Source of the DNA: Pseudomonadota bacterium
Lineage (GTDB): Bacteria; Bdellovibrionota; UBA1018; CAIMNF01
Assembly: GCA_027482725.1 (NCBI GenBank)
Contig: JAIXVT010000151.1
Coordinates: 1-5,657 of the forward strand
Length of the DNA stretch: 5,657 bases
Reading direction: 5' to 3'
This document shows positions 1 through 5,657 of this stretch, in pieces. How positions within the stretch are numbered: the first letter of the stretch is position 1; the number at the start of each line of letters is the position of its first letter. The notes under the pieces were generated by a model. The model was not told the origin of the DNA, made no database searches, and worked only from the letters and a program-made list of their open reading frames with translations. The translations under genes were made by a program, and so were the position numbers.

Positions 1-1509
1 ACCACTGAATTCAAACTGATCTTGAACTGGGGCGCCCGATAAGGTTTTTACGCGTTCTTTCAAATCTTTAATCAATTCGTTAAATGCTTGATCTCTACTG
101 ACCGATTCAATGGGGCTTCCCAAGGAGTCCTGACGAATACCGCTCATGGATTCAAAAATTTCATTACAACCAAAAATGACTCCCTGATCGTCGATTCCAA
201 AAAAACCCGCTCCTGATACTTGAGCCAAGGCCGAAAACTGTTGTCCGTACAGACCCCAGTTGTTTTGTTGCACCACTGGGTCATTCCCCGAGCCCCCGCT
301 TTGGTGGATCAACGCATTTACGTTGGACCAAAGCCCTTTGACATCGTCGATCTTAAATTCGTCGGTAACCCGAGAAATTTCACCACGAAGAACGGCATCG
401 ATATCGTCGTTCAATACCTGAAACGGTTTTAACGTCAAACGGATCAGCAACCAATACACCAAAAATCCCACCAGACCCGCAAAAACAAGCGTTGATCCCA
501 AAATTACGCCCATTACCGAATCGCCGATGATATTTTTTGAAAAGTCCACCGCAACCACAGCTATGGCTTTGGTTTGGGGAGTAACCCGATCGGGGTCCAC
601 AACGGTAATAGGCTCAATCCAAACTGCGGTAAATTGCCCGGCACGACCCGATCCACGATCTACTTTTCGCGCTTTTAAACCTTGGGCAAACTCATGGGCA
701 AAACGCCCCGCAAGTCCCGCTGTAAAAACCTGATTGATCCGCGATTGTGGTGCGATAACACCACCGTCCAAGTTGAGTATCGTAACAACGCCGACATCAG
801 GGTCACGTTCAAAATGACTCAAATCAATAGAAGACTCGTTTTTTGCGGCAATAGCTGGCGCGTAGCGGTCCACGACTTCCCGAGACAAAGCACGAGCACG
901 GGCCATTGCTTCACGACGCACACTCCCTTCGGCAATATCCATAATGGGAATCGCTGTTGCTGCGATACACACCAAAACCAAGATCAAAAGGGGGGCAATC
1001 CAAACCGATTTCAAATCCTGCCGCATGAGTTGCTTGTAGAACAGGGGCATGAATTTATGCTCGAATTCGAATACAAGTTTTTCGGGTAACGATTCGGGGG
1101 CAACTAGCGATTTTTTCTGATTTTCTGGAGCTGTATTCACGGAGACTGCGGAATGAATCGCACTTACTCCAGTAAATCCCGTTAGCGTGCCGTTGGAGAG
1201 TTCTGTTTTTGCCGGAACCGAACTTACGCGAGCAAGTTCTAAAATAAATGGTCCCACGCTGATCCTGTCGCCAACTTTGATCACACTTTTTTTCCGGAGC
1301 ACCCCGTTCAAAAAAGTCCCGTTGGTACTCTGGTCATCCGTCAACGTGACGGTTTCTCCGAACACGGAAATTTTACAATGCTCTTTAGACACCTGTTCGG
1401 AAGTCAACACGACTTCGCAACTCTCACCCCGCCCTACGCGGTGATCCCCGTCATTCAGGATAAAACTTGCTCCGCGAGACGGCCCAGATACGATCACGAG
1501 TCGAAACAT
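1..1509 (-). CDS. FHA domain / two-TM sensor / HAMP-like / PAS protein, 3' end outside window
   Basis: This is a predicted inner-membrane signalling protein, with 503 codons visible and no stop before the left edge. Residues 1-93 form an FHA (phosphothreonine-binding) domain: GRG at 26-28, S41 and H44 in the VSKEH motif, and STNGT at 61-65 followed by NG at 68-69. These include the usual phosphopeptide-contacting R, S and N. A linker precedes a membrane helix at about 169-190, an extracytoplasmic region of about 140 residues, a second helix at about 332-355, a HAMP-like segment at about 356-405 with the LKPF proline motif, and a PAS-like domain from about 425 (GAGFFGIDDQGVIFGCNE). The output domain is beyond the edge; a histidine kinase, cyclase or phosphatase are all possible. 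The ATG at 1509 has an AGGAG seven bases upstream and overlaps the DUF192 gene by 16 bases. Position after tadC suggests, by inference, a regulator tied to the Tad machine. Confidence 0.88.
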   Translation of the reverse strand, partial: MFRLVIVSGPSRGASFILNDGDHRVGRGESCEVVLTSEQVSKEHCKISVFGETVTLTDDQSTNGTFLNGVLRKKSVIKVGDRISVGPFILELARVSSVPAKTELSNGTLTGFTGVSAIHSAVSVNTAPENQKKSLVAPESLPEKLVFEFEHKFMPLFYKQLMRQDLKSVWIAPLLILVLVCIAATAIPIMDIAEGSVRREAMARARALSREVVDRYAPAIAAKNESSIDLSHFERDPDVGVVTILNLDGGVIAPQSRINQVFTAGLAGRFAHEFAQGLKARKVDRGSGRAGQFTAVWIEPITVVDPDRVTPQTKAIAVVAVDFSKNIIGDSVMGVILGSTLVFAGLVGFLVYWLLIRLTLKPFQVLNDDIDAVLRGEISRVTDEFKIDDVKGLWSNVNALIHQSGGSGNDPVVQQNNWGLYGQQFSALAQVSGAGFFGIDDQGVIFGCNEIFESMSGIRQDSLGSPIESVSRDQAFNELIKDLKERVKTLSGAPVQDQFEFSG

Positions 1510-1859
1510 AGTCGCACTCCTCGCTCCAGCCCTAATCGAGTGGCTTGTCCCGCAGCAATTTCGATCACGTCCGTGGCTCCATCAGCAGAAAACGGTAAAA
1601 TCTGCCAAGGTCGGGCTTCGTTTTCAATATGGACAATCTCCAAAACCGATCCAATACGCCTGCAAAAAACAATATCAATCGGAAACCGCATCCCCCACAT
1701 GTGAACGCTTTTACAGCGCGGAAACCAGACGCCTTCTGTGGGATCAATCCCACTTTTCCCCAACAGTCCCACCAAACGCGACACAAAGGCATCGGCGCAA
1801 CTGATCCGCTCTACCATCACTTGTCGATTATCTGTGCGGATGAGCTTATACGTTTTCAT
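1494..1859 (-). CDS. DUF192 (UPF0127) family small protein
   Basis: This is a 121-residue protein of the DUF192/UPF0127 family, whose biochemical role is not firmly established. The family pattern is clear: SRLVGLLGK at 27-35, GVWFPRCKSVHMWGMRFPID at about 43-62 (the equivalent of the conserved block with a Met/Trp core and a following I/L-D-I-V-F strand), and IEIAAGQATRLGLERG at 99-114 matching the C-terminal L-E-L-x-A-G block. No signal peptide is evident with the chosen start, whereas many DUF192 proteins are exported, so this one is probably cytoplasmic. The ATG at 1859 shares its A with the tadC stop (TGATG), and the G-rich end of tadC can act as ribosome binding site. A longer in-frame reading to 1934 exists but would lie inside tadC and is not favoured. 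Its place between tadC and the FHA gene suggests a role linked to the Tad locus, which is inference. Confidence 0.88.
   Translation of the reverse strand: MKTYKLIRTDNRQVMVERISCADAFVSRLVGLLGKSGIDPTEGVWFPRCKSVHMWGMRFPIDIVFCRRIGSVLEIVHIENEARPWQILPFSADGATDVIEIAAGQATRLGLERGVRLCFDS
1517..1521 (-). promoter_or_regulatory. Ribosome binding site of the FHA gene
   Basis: AGGAG on the minus strand lies seven bases before the ATG at 1509. It sits inside the end of the DUF192 gene and supports this start and independent re-initiation after the 16-base overlap. Confidence 0.7.
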
Positions 1860-2785
1860 CACCCGCCCCCCAAAACTGCGGATAGCAAAAATGGGCCAAA
1901 CATGATGGCCGCAATTGCCGGTAAAATTAGACAAAATGTCGGAATAAAAAGCTTCTGTACTGCGGTTGCTCCCGCTTTTTCTGCACGCACGAATCGGAGT
2001 GTGCGAATCTGATCCGATTGCTGTCGGAGCACTTTACCTATGGATGCACCCATTTGATCGGCGGACACCAACACAGCAACAAACGAATTGATCTCCTGCA
2101 TGCCAAGACGCGTGGCCATTTGTCGGAGTGCCGTGGCCCGACTCGAGCCGACTTTTATTTCTTTTAAAACTTGTTCGAGTTCTTCGATGAGCGGACTTGG
2201 CGCGGCCTTTTCTACAACCTTTTGAATGGCACCAATAAAGTCCAACCCGGCTTCGGTGGATAGAGCCAAAAGATCCACCACGAAAGGGAGAGACTTCAAC
2301 ACCTGCTTTTGGCGATCTGCGATCCGCCCCCTGACCCACAGGTCCGGATAAAAAAAACCGACGACCGGTAGACACTCAATCACCCAAAGGTCGAGATCCA
2401 TAAGCCCGGTGGCTTTTAAAAGCCCGCCGATGATGGGGAAAAAAACAACAAGAAGCGCTTTAAACGCGATGAATTCATCCGCATTGAGTTCGTCTTTGAG
2501 TCCGGCACTGATCAATTGACCTGAAATTTTTTCACGGTATTTGTTTAAATTCTTTCGCGAGCGGACGGCAGGAACGATGTAGGCCGAAAAAAAAGGTCGG
2601 GTGAGTTTCACCAATCCATTTGAAGCAGTCCGCCCCTCGATCTGTTTCAGATTCTCTTGGGCATTCATGGCTTCTTGCTCACCTAAAAGAAAATGAGAAA
2701 TCATAAATACGGAAAGACCTACCAGCGCATAGCCGGCATACAATACGAACTCGCGATAATCACTTAAACTCAGGCTTAAGCCCAT
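1859..2785 (-). CDS. tadC: TadC-like type II/IV secretion F-domain platform protein
   Basis: This 308-residue protein is an integral inner-membrane platform protein of the Tad/Flp pilus (GspF superfamily, T2SSF domain), which couples the TadA ATPase to pilin assembly. Membrane helices are at about 14-34, a hydrophobic region at about 107-145, and 278-304. Between them lies a cytoplasmic T2SSF domain with family signatures: FYPDLWVRGR at about 144-153, LPFVVDLLALSTEAGLDF at about 166-183, AAPSPLIEELEQVLKEIKVG at about 194-213, and RQMATRLGMQEINSF at about 221-235, followed by the QMGASIGKVLRQQSDQIR segment and a C-terminal proline-containing helix. TadB and TadC are paralogues; the length, the YPDLW motif and a single T2SSF domain near the C-terminus favour TadC. 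It heads the leftward block, with no tadB directly upstream. GGAGG lies 12 bases before the ATG, a rather long spacing; no alternative start codon lies in between. Confidence 0.87.
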   Translation of the reverse strand: MGLSLSLSDYREFVLYAGYALVGLSVFMISHFLLGEQEAMNAQENLKQIEGRTASNGLVKLTRPFFSAYIVPAVRSRKNLNKYREKISGQLISAGLKDELNADEFIAFKALLVVFFPIIGGLLKATGLMDLDLWVIECLPVVGFFYPDLWVRGRIADRQKQVLKSLPFVVDLLALSTEAGLDFIGAIQKVVEKAAPSPLIEELEQVLKEIKVGSSRATALRQMATRLGMQEINSFVAVLVSADQMGASIGKVLRQQSDQIRTLRFVRAEKAGATAVQKLFIPTFCLILPAIAAIMFGPFLLSAVLGGG

Positions 2786-2841
2786 CCGCTTTAGGTTCCT
2801 CCGTATTCCTTTTCGGGTTTGTATGCTAGGCTTTGAGTTCT
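2786..2841. promoter_or_regulatory. Divergent intergenic region between tadC and the exported-protein gene
   Basis: The two gene blocks start back to back from this 56-base gap, so promoters for both directions should lie in or near it. The only -10-like sequence I see is TATGCT at 2822-2827, which reads in part as AGCATA on the other strand; no convincing -35 box is found at the expected 16-18 base spacing. The minus-strand SD of tadC (2798-2802) occupies the left part. Promoter placement is therefore tentative, although the need for promoters here follows from the gene layout. Confidence 0.4.
2798..2802 (-). promoter_or_regulatory. Ribosome binding site of tadC
   Basis: GGAGG on the minus strand lies 12 bases before the ATG at 2785. 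The spacing is longer than the optimum, but no in-frame start codon lies closer to it. Confidence 0.5.
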
Positions 2842-3621
2842 ATGAAAAAGAGTCAAGCCACTACCGCCACTGTCAGTGTTTTTTTTCTTTTAGGATTTGC
2901 TCTCTCCGCTTTTGCAGCCGCCCCCACTGAAAACCATTACGTCATCACAGATGGAAAAGGCACCTGTGTCGAGACCTACTCAGAAAAGTTCGTGCCCGGG
3001 AATAAAGAGATCAAAGTGGAGTACCAAAGGAATATTTTTGCTCCCCATGCCAAGACAGAAACGATTGCAGGCTGGGCCCAGTCAGATACCTTGGCCCCCC
3101 TACGCTACAACTACCAAAGCAAAGAGGGAAACACCCAAGTGAGCATTGACGGGAGTTTGATTGAAAATGGAAAAGTTTTTTTAATCAAACACCGGATCAA
3201 TGGGAAAAAACAAAAAGACCTGCGCGCGGAATTTGAGCCGGGTTTGTTTTTGTCGATTTACTTTCCGGTGTGGATTAAAAAACAATTTGAAAAGGGATTA
3301 ACGGGAACCAAGCAGTTCCAGTATATTTTTGAAGACCAAGTCGTGGGCAATGTCCCGGTATACAAGGGAGATATTTTTCCGGTGGCTCCCGACGACTACG
3401 CCAAAAAAACAAAAACCAAAAAAATTCGGGTTACCCTCCAAGCGCAAAATGTCGTGAATTTTATCTGGATCAATGACCAAGCAACAATCGTCCGCTTTGA
3501 GGTGCCCTCGGGATCGGATGTTGAAACTGGAGCGCAACGCATCGTGGAGCGCGTAGAGTCCAAGGGTGAAAAAGAACAGCAGTGTAAAGCCAAGCTGGGT
3601 TTACCCACACCTTCAAAGTAA
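2842..3621 (+). CDS. Exported protein of unknown function
   Basis: I do not recognise this 259-residue protein with confidence. It starts with a clear Sec signal peptide: MKK, a hydrophobic core VSVFFLLGFALSAF at about 11-24, and an AFA-A type cleavage site near residue 25 or 26, with no lipobox cysteine. The mature part is rich in alternating hydrophobic and polar strands, has many lysines and only two cysteines (C42 and C248), and no internal membrane helix, so it is probably a soluble periplasmic beta-rich protein. The strand pattern around 79-115 is loosely reminiscent of periplasmic DUF3108 or DUF6134-type proteins, but I cannot confirm that. A TTG nine bases earlier is in frame, but ATG at 2842 gives a proper signal peptide. 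The SD is weak. The permease gene follows after 23 bases on the same strand, so it may be a periplasmic accessory of the transporter; it does not resemble a normal solute-binding protein. Confidence 0.85.
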   Translation: MKKSQATTATVSVFFLLGFALSAFAAAPTENHYVITDGKGTCVETYSEKFVPGNKEIKVEYQRNIFAPHAKTETIAGWAQSDTLAPLRYNYQSKEGNTQVSIDGSLIENGKVFLIKHRINGKKQKDLRAEFEPGLFLSIYFPVWIKKQFEKGLTGTKQFQYIFEDQVVGNVPVYKGDIFPVAPDDYAKKTKTKKIRVTLQAQNVVNFIWINDQATIVRFEVPSGSDVETGAQRIVERVESKGEKEQQCKAKLGLPTPSK

Positions 3622-3629
3622 GCGTCGAA

Positions 3630-3634
3630 AAGGA
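3630..3634 (+). promoter_or_regulatory. Ribosome binding site of the OppB-like permease
   Basis: AAGGA lies 10 bases before ATG 3645 and 7 bases before an in-frame TTG at 3642. The two candidate starts differ by one residue only; ATG is preferred. Confidence 0.55.
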
Positions 3635-3644
3635 TTCTGCATTG

Positions 3645-4463
3645 ATGAACCCTTTTTTTCACCGATGGAGCCTAACGTTATTTTTTTTTCTCGTGACGTA
3701 CGGGCTTGCGGTTTTTTTTCCGTATTTCTTTGGTTTTGATCGCATTCAAGAACTACTGACCGAAGGGGGCACCGTTTATGGCCCGGAGGAGATTCGAAAA
3801 ACTTTTTTTAAGTCTCCCCTCTCGGAAGGGTGGTCCGCGTTTTACCTCCCGCCTCCCGTAACTCTGGGCAAGGGATTGCCTTTTTTACCCCAACTTTTTG
3901 AGGCACTCTTAAAAACGCTAGGCGTGGCGCTGTCCTCTACCCTTCTTGCGCTGGGGATGGCCTGGGGATGGATCCGATCCCCCAAACTTTTATCTCTTTT
4001 CCAATGGATCGGAACGCTTCCCGCTTTGGTTTTTGGCCCATTGTTACTTTTGTTGATTTACGCCGTAAAACCCGGTTTATTGTTCTGGTCTTGGGTAAAC
4101 GTAGTTGTTTATCTTGCGCTGCCCCTTTCGGTAAAGCTGGCCTTTTTTATCCAAAACCTGATTCGATCTCCCGAGCTCCAGGTATTGTATGCCGCAACCC
4201 TTTCTCGGGGATACTCTCCGCTCCAAGCGCAATACCATGCACAGCTCCGTGTCATTTTCCCAAGACTTGCTTCCTGGCTTGGTGGTCAAACGGCAAGTTT
4301 GATTTCGGGAAGTGCCTTTGGAGAATTGCTGTTTCATTATCCTGCTTTCGGTACTTTTTTTTGGCGCGCCTACATGACCCGAGAACTTCCCGTCTTGCAA
4401 TGGTCTTTTTTTGTTTTGATGACGCTCATCCTTCTGATTCGTACTCCGACGGTGCGAGGTTAA
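3645..4463 (+). CDS. ABC transporter permease, OppB/DppB-like, short C-terminus
   Basis: This 272-residue protein is a predicted membrane channel subunit of a peptide-type ABC importer (binding-protein-dependent transport permease, OppB/DppB group). Helices are at about 9-29, 84-110, 116-141, 145-170, 208-230 and 250-265. The first is followed by a periplasmic loop of about 55 residues, as in DppB. The ATPase-contacting EAA-type loop is at about 181-206 (LYAATLSRGYSPLQAQYHAQ with the conserved G189), followed by SGSAFGELLFHYPAFG at 221-236, which matches the family's V-E-x-V-F-x-W/Y-P-G-L/F-G block, and TRELPVLQ at 245-252, matching the family's R-D-Y-P-V-V-Q. Family members are usually slightly over 300 residues; this one stops in the last helix and lacks the usual D-P-R-I-R tail. 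The next permease starts 4 bases after the stop. The imported compound cannot be read from the sequence; peptides or muropeptides are plausible. Confidence 0.88.
   Translation: MNPFFHRWSLTLFFFLVTYGLAVFFPYFFGFDRIQELLTEGGTVYGPEEIRKTFFKSPLSEGWSAFYLPPPVTLGKGLPFLPQLFEALLKTLGVALSSTLLALGMAWGWIRSPKLLSLFQWIGTLPALVFGPLLLLLIYAVKPGLLFWSWVNVVVYLALPLSVKLAFFIQNLIRSPELQVLYAATLSRGYSPLQAQYHAQLRVIFPRLASWLGGQTASLISGSAFGELLFHYPAFGTFFWRAYMTRELPVLQWSFFVLMTLILLIRTPTVRG
3681..3689 (+). repeat. Nine-base T homopolymer in the permease coding sequence
   Basis: Nine consecutive T encode three Phe (residues 13-15) in the first membrane helix of the OppB-like permease. Eight-T runs occur at 3712-3719 and 4355-4362 in the same gene, at 4598-4605 and 4749-4756 in the second permease, and at 2879-2886 in the exported-protein gene. 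They may simply reflect TTT-rich Phe coding, but long runs are prone to slippage. Confidence 0.6.
4456..4459 (+). promoter_or_regulatory. Ribosome binding site of the OppC-like permease
   Basis: GAGG lies eight bases before ATG 4468, inside the last codons of the upstream permease. This supports the short form of the second permease as a real start and translational coupling between the pair. Confidence 0.6.
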
Positions 4464-4467
4464 GACC

Positions 4468-5169
4468 ATGAACACTCGGTTTGAACACCACTACGCGCTA
4501 GGATACGACGCTTGGGGACAACCCGTCGCTGAGCTTTTATTCCGATCTTTAGGCAGCGCGCTGGGAGAATCCGCGTTCGCCGTAGGTGTGCTTTTTATTT
4601 TTTTTGTAGGTCTATTTTTTATCGGATTTTTTAAAGCCTCTCGGAGGCGCTTACTGCTAACCGCTACGCTTGAAGGGTTGGCCTTGCTTCCTGATCTTGT
4701 CTTGGTGATGACCCTAGGGGTTTTGCTCCCGCCGCATTTACTTATTCCTTTTTTTTCATTTGTTCAGGTTGTTCCCGGATTTTGGCGCCTTGCCGAGGGA
4801 CAGCGGGAGTGGTTTTTAAACCAAGAGTTTAAACATTCAGCGGTTGCCTTAGGACAAACCGAATGGCGGCTGTATTTACAACACTTCCTCCCTACCCTGC
4901 TCCCGTCACTTGGATTTTTAGCAATTCGCAGTTGTTTTCGTTTAATGCTTTTGCAGGCCTATTTTGATTTTTTAGGAATCGGACCAGAGCTTGACCCCAC
5001 ATCGCTGGGACAACTGCTGTGGCAGGCCCGAGACTATTTACTTGAAGCACCTTGGATGATGATCCAAACCACGTTTGTCCTTTTGGCGATGGCCGTGGGT
5101 TTTGATAAGCTGGGAAAATGGCTGAAACAACGGTACAACGTGCGCATCGTATTCTCTCCCAAACTCTAG
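4468..5169 (+). CDS. ABC transporter permease, OppC/DppC-like, lacking the N-terminal helix
   Basis: This 233-residue protein is the second channel subunit of the same importer, of the OppC/DppC group. HHYALGYDAWGQPVAELLFR at 7-26 matches the family's H-P-L-G-T-D-x-L-G-R-D block, which normally lies about 70-90 residues into the protein; here it opens the protein, so the usual N-terminal OppC_N helix is absent. Helices follow at about 38-56, 68-90, 90-104, 140-165 and 195-213. The EAA loop is at about 121-146 (FKHSAVALGQTEWRLYLQHF), followed by FDFLGIG at 166-172, SLGQLLWQARDYLLEAPW at 179-196 and the final helix, all in DppC order. The frame is open upstream only from 4438 because of a stop at 4435, so no missed N-terminal domain lies there. 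Its 3' end overlaps nagZ by 52 bases. The partner ATPases and binding protein are not in the window. Confidence 0.88.
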   Translation: MNTRFEHHYALGYDAWGQPVAELLFRSLGSALGESAFAVGVLFIFFVGLFFIGFFKASRRRLLLTATLEGLALLPDLVLVMTLGVLLPPHLLIPFFSFVQVVPGFWRLAEGQREWFLNQEFKHSAVALGQTEWRLYLQHFLPTLLPSLGFLAIRSCFRLMLLQAYFDFLGIGPELDPTSLGQLLWQARDYLLEAPWMMIQTTFVLLAMAVGFDKLGKWLKQRYNVRIVFSPKL

Positions 5170-5657
5170 TCGCGGGATTTGCAGGCCCCACCCTTTCCCC
5201 AGAAAGCCGAGAAAATTTTTCGACTGCGCAAATTAAAAATTTTATTTTGTTTTCGATCAACAAAAACTATGAAAACAAACCGCAGCTGAGCGCTTTGTGC
5301 CAAGACTTAAAAACCTTAGGAACTCGTGAACGTCGCGTGCTGATTACCGTAGATCACGAGGGGGGACGGGTGCAACGGTTTAGAGAGGGATTTTTAAAAC
5401 TCCCTCCTGCGCTTGAGCGCGGGAGAGGTCAACCGGACGAAACCGAAGCTTCATCCTTTGCGGCGAATAGCGAATTAAAAGAATGTGGGATTGATCTGAA
5501 TTTTGCTCCCGTGTGTGACCTCAATACCAATCCAAGCAACCCGGTGATTGGAGACCGTAGCTTTGGCGGAACGGTAGACCAAGCCGTACCCCATATCGAG
5601 GCGTGGATCCGTGGGTCCAAGCGTGCCGGGATTTATACCTGTGCCAAACATTTTCCG
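5118..5657 (+). CDS. nagZ: NagZ-type beta-N-acetylglucosaminidase (glycoside hydrolase family 3), 3' end outside window
   Basis: The 180 visible codons are the N-terminal part of a GH3 beta-N-acetylhexosaminidase of the NagZ type. In the cytoplasm NagZ removes GlcNAc from GlcNAc-1,6-anhydroMurNAc(-peptide) during peptidoglycan recycling. Signatures, in order: LVAGFAGPTLSPESRE at 17-32, NFILFS at 41-46, ITVDHEGGRVQRFREGF at 76-92, GIDLNFAPVCDLNTNPSNPV at 124-143, IGDRSFG at 144-150, and AKHFP at 176-180 at the edge. D79, R87, R147, K177 and H178 match by motif the residues that hold GlcNAc in characterised NagZ enzymes. H80 replaces the common Q of VDQEGG. The catalytic His/Asp loop and the nucleophile Asp lie beyond the edge. 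There is no signal peptide. The ATG is the only plausible start: an in-frame TAA lies at 5106-5108, and no later ATG, GTG or TTG precedes the conserved N-terminal block. The gene overlaps the second permease by 52 bases. Confidence 0.9.
   Translation, partial: MAETTVQRAHRILSQTLVAGFAGPTLSPESRENFSTAQIKNFILFSINKNYENKPQLSALCQDLKTLGTRERRVLITVDHEGGRVQRFREGFLKLPPALERGRGQPDETEASSFAANSELKECGIDLNFAPVCDLNTNPSNPVIGDRSFGGTVDQAVPHIEAWIRGSKRAGIYTCAKHFP

Noticed and set aside
220..1444. Plus-strand open frames of 68-135 codons across the left end
   Set aside because: They are antisense to the FHA/PAS gene, whose frame carries clear domain motifs; their translations show no recognisable family, signal peptide or helix pattern.
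1860..1934. N-terminal extension of the DUF192 protein by 25 residues
   Set aside because: It would overlap tadC by about 75 bases, matches no DUF192 sequence, and the ATG at 1859 is neatly coupled to the tadC stop.
2034..2375. 113-codon minus-strand frame inside tadC
   Set aside because: It is an out-of-frame shadow of tadC with Arg/Ser/Gly-rich composition and no family motifs.
2822..2827. A defined sigma70 promoter with -10 TATGCT and a leaderless exported-protein transcript
   Set aside because: No acceptable -35 element is found 16-18 bases upstream, so a precise promoter or leaderless start cannot be supported; only the general divergent region is annotated.
4077..4475. 132-codon minus-strand frame and a 167-codon plus-strand frame (3968-4471) over the first permease
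   Set aside because: Both lie over a permease gene with clear family motifs and have the Cys/Ser/Pro/Arg-rich composition of out-of-frame reading.
4430..4475. Frameshift fusing the two permeases
   Set aside because: OppB and OppC are normally separate proteins; each gene here keeps its own start, and the second has its own ribosome binding site. No shift restores the missing OppB tail or OppC N-terminal helix.
4892..5263. 123-codon minus-strand frame opposite the permease/nagZ junction
   Set aside because: It is opposite two genes with strong family motifs and shows no recognisable features.
5429..5620. 63-codon minus-strand frame opposite nagZ
   Set aside because: The plus strand encodes the conserved GH3 motifs through this whole stretch.

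Overview
The window looks like chromosomal DNA from a Gram-negative bacterium. It is compact, protein-coding almost throughout and of moderate GC. The mix of genes (a Tad/Flp pilus gene beside a DUF192 and an FHA gene, an Opp/Dpp-type permease pair, a NagZ-type glycosidase) reminds me of Bdellovibrionota or another former deltaproteobacterial lineage. That placement is an inference from gene content only; there is no rRNA or other taxonomic marker here. I see no tRNA, rRNA, CRISPR array, insertion sequence or obvious rho-independent terminator.

Layout: two divergent gene blocks start from one 56-base gap (2786-2841). The leftward block (minus strand) reads tadC-like inner-membrane platform protein (1859-2785), then a small DUF192/UPF0127 protein (1494-1859), then a large FHA-TM-sensor-TM-HAMP-PAS protein (1-1509) that runs off the left edge. 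These three overlap by 1 and 16 bases, so they are almost certainly one translationally coupled unit. It would serve assembly and/or phospho-signal control of a Tad (type IVc) pilus or secretion machine.

The rightward block (plus strand) reads an unrecognised exported protein (2842-3621), an OppB/DppB-like permease (3645-4463), an OppC/DppC-like permease (4468-5169), and a family 3 glycosidase of the NagZ type (5118-5657) that runs off the right edge. Gaps are 23 and 4 bases, and nagZ overlaps the second permease by 52 bases, again suggesting one operon. The start of nagZ is fixed by an in-frame stop codon 12 bases upstream and is missing from a simple list of closed reading frames because the gene leaves the window.

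The most interesting reading is that the rightward operon imports peptidoglycan fragments or peptides through a size-reduced Opp/Dpp-type ABC channel and then removes GlcNAc in the cytoplasm with NagZ, giving a peptidoglycan recycling or scavenging route. The ATPase and substrate-binding subunits are not in this window. Both permeases are shorter than the family norm: the first is short at the C-terminus and the second lacks the usual N-terminal helix.
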